Source: Acidobacteriota bacterium
GTDB lineage: Bacteria > Acidobacteriota > UBA6911 > RPQK01
Assembly (NCBI GenBank): GCA_003819755.1
Contig: RPQK01000294.1
Coordinates: 1 to 8,607 of the forward strand
Length of the DNA: 8,607 nucleotides
Direction of reading: 5' to 3'
In this document: positions 1 through 4,804 of the stretch, in pieces
Position numbering within the stretch: position 1 is the first letter of the stretch
How the letters are laid out: each line of letters opens with the position of its first letter
Translations under genes and position numbers: made by a program
Notes under the pieces: model-generated
What the model saw: only the letters and a program-made list of their open reading frames with translations
What the model was told of the DNA's origin: nothing
Databases searched by the model: none

Positions 1-1
1 A

Positions 2-121
2 GGATCAAAGGATCAAAGGATCAAAGGGGCAAAGGATCAAAGGGGCAAAGGATCAAAGGGGCAAAGGATCAAAGGATCAAAGGATCAAAGGATCAAAGGG
101 GCAAAGGGGTCAAAGGGGAAA
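2..121. repeat. Octamer tandem array (GGATCAAA / GGGGCAAA), left arm
   Basis: Thirteen head-to-tail 8-nt units run from 2 to 105. They are of two kinds, A = GGATCAAA and B = GGGGCAAA, in the order AAABABABAAAAB. A 9-nt variant (GGGGTCAAA, 106-114) and a 7-nt variant (GGGGAAA, 115-121) follow. Every unit ends in CAAA or AAA and differs from its neighbours only in its first half. The period is not a multiple of three, so any reading frame through it shifts constantly and coding is unlikely. The array may continue to the left of the window. Function is unknown. Confidence 0.95.
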
Positions 122-155
122 GAAGCGGCACAATTCGATTCTTCCTGCGTTTCCC

Positions 156-235
156 TTTGCCCCTTTGATCCTTTGCCCCTTTGATCCTTTGCCCCTTTGA
201 TCCTTTGCCCCTTTGCCCCTTTGATCCTTTGCCCC
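156..235. repeat. Inverted octamer array (TTTGCCCC / TTTGATCC), right arm
   Basis: Ten exact 8-nt units of the reverse-complement words (B' = TTTGCCCC, A' = TTTGATCC) run from 156 to 235 in the order B'A'B'A'B'A'B'B'A'B'. With the array at 2-121 this makes an inverted pair around a 34-nt spacer (122-155). The inner pairing GGGGAAA with TTTCCC (150-155) continues outward in register, apart from a one-base bulge at T110 and A/B mismatches. A transcript could form a very long hairpin, which could act as a transcription barrier or terminator after an upstream gene. That role is inferred. Confidence 0.93.
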
Positions 236-257
236 TTCGTGTGGACCATTAGTTCGG

Positions 258-277
258 GGCGTCTCGCCTGCGCTCCC
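258..277. repeat. Solo 20-nt word related to the 7-kb palindromic element
   Basis: GGCGTCTCGCCTGCGCTCCC at 258-277 matches 7174-7193, in the right end of the long inverted element, in every base except the three in the middle of the GGCG-NNN-CGCC mini-hairpin. Those read TCT here and AGA there, so the loop is flipped while the stem is kept. It lies 22 nt before the first gene of the operon. The rest of 236-299 shows only a weak ribosome-binding candidate (GGAAG, 286-290) and no convincing promoter. Confidence 0.7.
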
Positions 278-299
278 TGGGAATTGGAAGAATTATCCT

Positions 300-1553
300 A
301 TGACACCTGCAATACCTGCCCAAATGCGCGCCCTCGTTTTAAACGGGAAGGGTTTCGAGAACCTGGCCGTTCGTCTGGTTCCGACCCCCCGCCCTGGCCC
401 CCGGCAGTTGCTGGGTCGCGTTGATGCCGCCGGCATCTGTACTTCGCTCATCAAGCTGGTCGAACAAGGCTCCGATCACGCCTTGCTTTCCGGCTGGGAT
501 GTGAGCCTGCACCCGCTCATCCTTGGCGATGAGGGGGCGATCACGGTCTGTGCCGCGGGAGCCGAGTTGGCCGGCCGCTACAAAGTCGGGGAAAGGTATG
601 TTCCGCAGCCGGCCGTCGACCACGCGCCCATAAATCATCGGGATCGTTATCGGAACGTCGGACAGGGTGTTGCAAAGGTCGCCGTTGGCTATACGCTTCC
701 GGGGAATCTGGCCGAATACATCCTGATCCCGGAAGAAGTTCTCGAGGCAGGATGCCTGCTGCCACTTCCGAAACCGGACCTGCCGTGTGCCCACGCGGCG
801 ATGGCCGAGCCCCTCTCCTGCGCGATTTCTGCTCAGGAGCATCACCTGCATCTTTCCCAGGAGGCGCCCGGTTGTGAAAGGAGAGCTTTCAAGGGCCTCA
901 AAACGGGGGGAATCACGGTAATCGTGGGCGCGGGGGCCATGGGGCGTATGCATGTCGACCTCGCCCTCAGCTATCGTCCCCGGGCCATTGTCGTCGCAGA
1001 TTTGCTGGAAGCAAGACTGGAGAAGGTGCGAACACTCTTTGCCGAGCGGGCGGCCGGTCTCCAAATCCAGTTAACGACTCTCGACCCCTCCCGGACGGAC
1101 TTAAAGGAGGCGGTCGCGCAGCTGTCGGATTTTCGGGGAGCGGATGACGTCATCGTGGCGGTAGGGTCGCGTGCGGCTATCCAAGGGGCTTTCGACCTGG
1201 TGGCCAGGGGTGCGGTTCTTAACCTTTTCGGCGGCTTGAAAAAAGGCGAGGACCTCGTGCCGATGAACACGACGGTGATCCACTACTCGGAGATCAACGT
1301 CACCGGCTCGAGCGGAGGGTCGCCCTGGGATATCGCGCGGGCCCTCGAGTTGATGGCCAGCCGCCAGCTTGACGCTTCAAGTCACATCACCCGCGTGGGC
1401 GATTTGGAGCACGCGATCGAGTTTCTGCAGATGATCAAGCGCCAGGAACTGGACGGAAAAGCGATCGTCTATCCTCACCGCCGGACTGGGGAGATCCTTT
1501 CGGTCAACGCCTGGCGGGCAGAGGATGAACTTCACTATCTGGCGGGAGCCTAA
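300..1553 (+). CDS. Zinc-type (MDR) sugar/polyol-phosphate dehydrogenase, SorE-like
   Basis: This 417-residue protein of the medium-chain dehydrogenase/reductase superfamily is probably a cytoplasmic NAD(P)-dependent oxidoreductase acting on a ketose or polyol, perhaps phosphorylated. A GroES-like catalytic domain spans about 9-200. It has Cys47 in GICTS, a GDEG motif at 76-79 where most relatives have GHE, and Glu170 in AEPLSC as possible zinc ligands. The Cys4 structural-zinc loop is absent. A Rossmann domain follows, with GAGAMG at 210-215 and Asp234 at the end of the second strand, which favours NAD. Length, lack of the structural zinc and the ICTSLIK segment recall L-sorbose-1-phosphate reductases; that assignment is from memory of the family. 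The ATG at 300 is preferred because GGAAG (286-290) precedes it by 9 nt. The in-frame ATG at 324 has no such site. It is first in a four-gene group. The dehydrogenase class is secure; the substrate is not. Confidence 0.85.
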   Translation: MTPAIPAQMRALVLNGKGFENLAVRLVPTPRPGPRQLLGRVDAAGICTSLIKLVEQGSDHALLSGWDVSLHPLILGDEGAITVCAAGAELAGRYKVGERYVPQPAVDHAPINHRDRYRNVGQGVAKVAVGYTLPGNLAEYILIPEEVLEAGCLLPLPKPDLPCAHAAMAEPLSCAISAQEHHLHLSQEAPGCERRAFKGLKTGGITVIVGAGAMGRMHVDLALSYRPRAIVVADLLEARLEKVRTLFAERAAGLQIQLTTLDPSRTDLKEAVAQLSDFRGADDVIVAVGSRAAIQGAFDLVARGAVLNLFGGLKKGEDLVPMNTTVIHYSEINVTGSSGGSPWDIARALELMASRQLDASSHITRVGDLEHAIEFLQMIKRQELDGKAIVYPHRRTGEILSVNAWRAEDELHYLAGA

Positions 1554-1588
1554 CGCCGTTTTTACACAGCCGCTGTGCAAGAACGGCG
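1554..1588. promoter_or_regulatory. Intergenic hairpin directly after the first dehydrogenase stop
   Basis: A 17-nt arm (1554-1570) and its near-complement (1572-1588) follow the TAA at 1551-1553 at once. Fifteen of 17 positions are Watson-Crick and one is a T-G pair. The innermost bases must open to leave a small loop. No T-run follows, so it is not a standard intrinsic terminator. It could stabilise or attenuate the mRNA between the two dehydrogenase genes. Confidence 0.6.
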
Positions 1589-1616
1589 AGTAACTGAACC
1601 GCCACGAGCTTGGGCC

Positions 1617-1621
1617 GGAGG
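1617..1621 (+). promoter_or_regulatory. Ribosome binding site (GGAGG) that selects a TTG start
   Basis: GGAGG lies 9 nt before TTG at 1631. An earlier in-frame TTG at 1610 would place this site inside the coding sequence and has no comparable site of its own, so 1631 is the better start. The downstream protein then begins MSADAVFVGFGFG, which puts the nucleotide-binding loop at the very N terminus, as is usual for the family. Confidence 0.75.
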
Positions 1622-1630
1622 AAACTAAAA

Positions 1631-2914
1631 TTGTCAGCTGATGCCGTTTTCGTGGGTTTTGGCTTTGGGGCGATCCAGGCGGGGCTCTTCGTCTACGAAG
1701 CCTTTCGGACCGGCCAGTTTCGGCGACTGGTGGTGGCCGAGGTGGTCTCCGAGGTCGTAGAAGCGGTCAGGAAAAACGGAGGATACTACCACGTCAACAT
1801 CGCGCATCCAAACGGTATCGAGGCCGCCATAATCGGGCCGATAGAAATTTATGATCCTTCCTCGGAGCGGGATCGGGAATCGCTGAAGGGAGCCGTTGCC
1901 GAGGCCCAGGAGATCGCGACCGCCGTACCCAGCGTTTCTTTCTACACCAGTGAGCAGCCCGGCAGCATTCATCGTCTCCTGGCCGATGGACTTACCCGCA
2001 AAGCGAGAAGCAGCCGAAAACAACCTCCAGCCATTGTTTACGCCGCCGAAAACCACAATCACGCCGCCGAAATACTGGAGGAGCAGGTCTCAGGGGGGCT
2101 TGACCCTGAGGCAAAGCAGGAGGCGCTCAGCAAGGCATGCTTTGTGAACACCGTCATCGGAAAGATGAGCGGCATCGTCAGCGATGCCGCGGATATGCAC
2201 GGCCTGGCCCCGGTCACGCCTGCGAGCAGCCGGGCCTTCCTGGTCGAGGAATTCAACCGCATCCTCATATCGCAAATCCCTGAGCCGTCCGGCTCCTGCT
2301 TCCGCCGGGGCATAAACGCCTTCGAAGAAAAACCGGATCTCCTGCCGTTTGAAGAAGCCAAGCTTTACGGTCATAATGCGACACACGCGCTGGGCGCGTA
2401 TTTAGGGGTTCTGAGCGGAATCGACCGGATGGCGGAAGTGCGTGAAAACCCGGCACTGTTTCAATTTATGCGGGATGCCTTCCTTGAGGAGTCCGGGGGA
2501 GCCCTGATCAGCAGACACCGAGGGATCGACGCGTTGTTCACCCCGGAAGGCTATGCCCGCTATGCGGACGATCTCCTCGAGAGAATGACCAATCCTCATT
2601 TGCGCGACACAGCGGAGAGAGTCGGTCGCGACCCGAAACGCAAACTCGGCTGGGATGACCGTCTTATAGGCACAATGCGAATCGTGCTCGGTGAAGGGAT
2701 TCGGCCCTGGCGTTACGCTACCGGGGCCGCAGCCGCGGTCGCCTGCCTTCATCCCAAGCTGTGGAACGAACCGGGAGCCGACGTCGCCCCGCTTCTGGAA
2801 CCGCTTTGGGCTGGAGTACCCGAAGGCGAAAGGCGCGAGATCATCAGCGAGATTAAAGAGGGATGGATTCGGGTTATCCGTTGGCCCGAGAACCGAAAGG
2901 CGAAAAACATATGA
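1631..2914 (+). CDS. Mannitol-dehydrogenase-family (PSLDR) oxidoreductase, MtlD-like
   Basis: This 427-residue protein of the polyol-specific long-chain dehydrogenase family probably interconverts a hexitol (phosphate) and a ketose (phosphate) in the cytoplasm with NAD. The N terminus carries the glycine-rich loop GFGFGAIQAG (9-18). Glu37 ends the second strand, consistent with NAD binding. AENHNHAA (139-146) corresponds to the family's conserved DN segment. The catalytic signature Lys244-x4-Asn249-x2-His252 lies in KLYGHNATH, with the spacing of Lys295/Asn300/His303 in Pseudomonas fluorescens mannitol 2-dehydrogenase. The C-terminal half is the helical domain typical of the family. It is longer than the 382-residue E. 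coli MtlD, so mannitol-1-phosphate specificity is not assured. It starts 77 nt after the MDR gene, and its stop overlaps the next start, so one transcript is likely. Altronate or fructuronate reductase relatives remain alternatives. Confidence 0.85.
   Translation: MSADAVFVGFGFGAIQAGLFVYEAFRTGQFRRLVVAEVVSEVVEAVRKNGGYYHVNIAHPNGIEAAIIGPIEIYDPSSERDRESLKGAVAEAQEIATAVPSVSFYTSEQPGSIHRLLADGLTRKARSSRKQPPAIVYAAENHNHAAEILEEQVSGGLDPEAKQEALSKACFVNTVIGKMSGIVSDAADMHGLAPVTPASSRAFLVEEFNRILISQIPEPSGSCFRRGINAFEEKPDLLPFEEAKLYGHNATHALGAYLGVLSGIDRMAEVRENPALFQFMRDAFLEESGGALISRHRGIDALFTPEGYARYADDLLERMTNPHLRDTAERVGRDPKRKLGWDDRLIGTMRIVLGEGIRPWRYATGAAAAVACLHPKLWNEPGADVAPLLEPLWAGVPEGERREIISEIKEGWIRVIRWPENRKAKNI
2895..2900 (+). 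promoter_or_regulatory. Ribosome binding site (GAAAGG) inside the end of the MtlD-like gene
   Basis: GAAAGG lies 10 nt before the ATG at 2911, and the stop and start overlap as ATGA (2911-2914). This favours 2911 over an in-frame upstream ATG at 2863, which would add a 16-residue hydrophilic extension in front of a clean signal peptide. Translational coupling with the preceding gene is likely. Confidence 0.65.
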
Positions 2915-3768
2915 AACACTCGACAGCACTGTTAGTTCTCCTCCTCACCGTCGGCTTCATCTCTGCGCAGAATGATCCGAACAAAAAAGAGTGGATCCAA
3001 CTGTTCAACGGCAAGAACCTCGAGGGTTGGGACATCAAGATCAAAGGTCACGAGCTGAATGACAATTACAGGAACACGTTCCGGGCCCAGGACGGAAAGA
3101 TGGTTGTCTCCTACGACCAGTACGACAAGTTCAACTCGGACTTTGGTCACATCTTCTACCGCGAGAAGTTTTCCTACTACCTTCTGGTCGTCGAATACCG
3201 CTTCCTGGGTAACCAGGTGCAGGGTGGCCCCGAATGGGGCTTGAGGAACAGCGGGGCGATGCTCCACTCGCAGTCGGCTAAAAGCATGCTGAAGGACCAG
3301 GATTTTCCGATTTCGATCGAAGCGCAGTTCCTGGGCGGCAGCGGCACCGGAAACCGCACCACGGCGAACCTGTGCACTCCCGGTACTCACGTCGAGATGA
3401 ACGGCGCCCTCGTGACACAGCACTGCATCAACTCGAAGTCGAAGACCTACCACGGGGAGCAATGGGTCCGGGTTGAGATGGAAGTCCTGGGAAGCGAGCG
3501 GATCAGGCACATGATCGAGGGCCAGACGGTCATTGAGTACCAGAAGCCCCAGGTAGGCGGCCCAAACGTCTCGAATTTCGATCCCGCGGCAAAGCCGGAC
3601 GGCAAGCTTCTTGAAGAGGGCTACATTTCTCTCCAGGCGGAAAGCCACCCCGTCGAGTTCCGCAAGGTGGAACTGCTGAACCTGGTCGGCTGCAAAGACC
3701 CGAAAGCCTCGAACTACAAGTCGTACATCGTTAAGGAAGATAACTCGAAGTGCGTGTATCCCAAGTAG
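2911..3768 (+). CDS. Secreted DUF1080 protein (3-keto-disaccharide hydrolase-like)
   Basis: This 285-residue protein has a Sec signal peptide (MKHSTALLVLLLTVGFISAQ, cleavage near 20) and a DUF1080 (PF06439) concanavalin-like domain over about 27-257. Family hallmarks are WIQLFNGKNLEGW (28-40), the strand around YLLVVEYRF, GPEWGLRNSGAMLHS (106-120), SIEAQFLGG (135-143) and a GYISLQAESHPVEFRKVEL stretch near the end. The fold occurs in carbohydrate-active proteins, and some members hydrolyse 3-keto-glycosides. Substrate and catalytic residues cannot be assigned here. Cys155 and Cys172 could pair within the domain. A short C-terminal module, GCKDPKASNYK (260-270) to Cys281, could be closed by Cys261-Cys281. 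The gene begins inside the stop of the MtlD-like gene, tying an exported protein to cytoplasmic dehydrogenases. Family confidence is high; function is low. Confidence 0.88.
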   Translation: MKHSTALLVLLLTVGFISAQNDPNKKEWIQLFNGKNLEGWDIKIKGHELNDNYRNTFRAQDGKMVVSYDQYDKFNSDFGHIFYREKFSYYLLVVEYRFLGNQVQGGPEWGLRNSGAMLHSQSAKSMLKDQDFPISIEAQFLGGSGTGNRTTANLCTPGTHVEMNGALVTQHCINSKSKTYHGEQWVRVEMEVLGSERIRHMIEGQTVIEYQKPQVGGPNVSNFDPAAKPDGKLLEEGYISLQAESHPVEFRKVELLNLVGCKDPKASNYKSYIVKEDNSKCVYPK

Positions 3769-3770
3769 AA

Positions 3771-3810
3771 GGGGCAAAGGGGCAAAGGGACACAGGGGCA
3801 AAGGGGTAAA
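3771..3810. repeat. Five-unit octamer array (GGGGCAAA type) between genes
   Basis: Five 8-nt units fill the gap between the DUF1080 stop (3766-3768) and the next ATG (3814): GGGGCAAA twice, GGGACACA, GGGGCAAA and GGGGTAAA. These are the B word of the array at 2-121, in the same orientation and without its inverted partner. The last GGGG (3803-3806) sits 7 nt before the ATG and could serve as a weak Shine-Dalgarno sequence, so the repeat may supply the ribosome-binding site of the next gene. That role is inferred. Confidence 0.9.
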
Positions 3811-3813
3811 ACG

Positions 3814-4680
3814 ATGAACAGGAAGAGTCTCGCGTCAGTCTTTGGCTTTCTGTTTCTGATCCTTGGTTGTCGGAGTGCTTCGCTCCCGGCTCAGAGCGAT
3901 TGCCGCGAGCTCCGGGTGATGACGTTTAACATCCGGTACGGAACGGCGGCGGATGGGGAGAACCATTGGGCGAAGCGCAAAGATCTGACTTTCGCTGTCA
4001 TCTCGACACACCAGCCGGATGTGGTCGGTTTGCAGGAAGCGCTCCGGTTCCAGATCGAAGAAATCCTCCAGGCCGTGCCCGGGTACGGGATGCTGGGTGT
4101 GGGGCGGGATGACGGAAAAACCCAGGGCGAGCACTCAGCCGTCCTCTACCGCTCCGACCGGTTTAAGGTCCTCGCTGACGGGAATTTCTGGTTTTCGGAC
4201 ACGCCCGATGTTCCGGGCTCAAAACACTGGGGCAATCAGATCACCCGGATTTGCACGTGGGCGCGCTTCGAAACAAAGGACAGGGCCCACCGGTTTTACT
4301 TCTACAATCTGCACCTTGACCATCAATCTCAGCCGTCACGTGAGAAGAGCGCGGAGCTGCTGCTGCAAAAGATCCAGGGGCGCGAACATCAGGATCCCGT
4401 AGTTGTGACCGGAGATTTCAACTCCGGTGAAACGAACCCGGCCGTCGTAACGCTGAAAGGGCAATTCCGGGATACCTACAGGGTGATTCATCCGGAGGAG
4501 AAGGACGTGGCGACTTTCGGCGGGTTCAAGACACCGCCTCCGGGCGGCGACAAGATTGATTACGTTTTTGCTCTACCTTCGCTCAGGGTGAGGGAAGCGG
4601 CCATCGTGCGCGATCAGCAGGACGGCCGCTACCCGTCCGATCATTTGCCGGTAACGGCGACGATCTGTTTGGACCATTAA
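3814..4680 (+). CDS. Exported endonuclease/exonuclease/phosphatase (EEP) family protein
   Basis: This 288-residue protein has an N-terminal export signal. The hydrophobic stretch ends in LILGC (15-19), which could be a lipobox with Cys19 as the lipidated residue. The -2 leucine is not ideal, so ordinary cleavage near PAQS (25-28) is the alternative. The whole EEP metal-dependent hydrolase core is present: TFNIRYG (Asn39), VGLQEA (Glu75), YNLHLDH (His167, Asp169), VTGDFNS (Asp201, Asn203), DKIDYVF (Asp249) and the terminal SDHLPV (Asp276, His277). The family cleaves phosphodiester or phosphomonoester bonds using Mg2+ or a similar metal. Substrates range from DNA and RNA to inositol phosphates and sphingomyelin, and nothing seen here chooses among them. 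An extracytoplasmic phosphodiesterase or phosphatase is the inference. It lies 45 nt after the DUF1080 gene and is probably the operon's last member. Confidence 0.88.
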   Translation: MNRKSLASVFGFLFLILGCRSASLPAQSDCRELRVMTFNIRYGTAADGENHWAKRKDLTFAVISTHQPDVVGLQEALRFQIEEILQAVPGYGMLGVGRDDGKTQGEHSAVLYRSDRFKVLADGNFWFSDTPDVPGSKHWGNQITRICTWARFETKDRAHRFYFYNLHLDHQSQPSREKSAELLLQKIQGREHQDPVVVTGDFNSGETNPAVVTLKGQFRDTYRVIHPEEKDVATFGGFKTPPPGGDKIDYVFALPSLRVREAAIVRDQQDGRYPSDHLPVTATICLDH

Positions 4681-4782
4681 AAAAGACCGCAAGGACCGCA
4701 AGGACTTCAAAGACCTCAAGGACCAAAACAGAAAGGCGTTTCCTTCCGGTCCTTGAGGTCGTTGAGGTCCTTGCGGTCCTTG
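4679..4782. terminator. Convergent-junction hairpin made of inverted 9-nt repeats
   Basis: Left arm 4690-4724 and right arm 4748-4782 are complementary over 35 positions with two departures, one of them a T-G pair. They enclose a 23-nt loop. Both arms are built of a 9-nt unit of the form AAGGACCKC. The repeat fills most of the 124-nt gap between two converging genes, which suits a bidirectional terminator. For minus-strand transcripts the stem is followed after 5 nt by six T (complement of 4679-4684), so an intrinsic terminator for the peptidase gene is plausible. No T-run follows on the plus strand. Confidence 0.75.
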
Positions 4783-4804
4783 ACAGAAGCGATACCCTTC
4801 AGGC

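Noticed and set aside
1..235. CRISPR array
   Set aside because: Units are 8 nt, contiguous and without spacers, and they switch orientation halfway. No cas gene is visible.
242..251. TGGACCATTA shared with the end of the EEP gene (about 4669-4679)
   Set aside because: A 10-nt match within 8.6 kb is expected by chance, and the flanks do not agree.
197..424. 75-codon plus-strand frame before the first gene
   Set aside because: It starts inside the inverted octamer array and runs out of frame into the dehydrogenase gene. Its N terminus is just translated repeat.
339..1064. Minus-strand open frame of 241 codons
   Set aside because: It lies entirely within the well-supported MDR dehydrogenase gene and shows no family motifs. 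It is a shadow frame of GC-rich coding DNA.
2932..3801. Minus-strand open frame of 289 codons
   Set aside because: It is antisense to the DUF1080 gene, its start lies inside the octamer repeat, and it has no recognisable motif.
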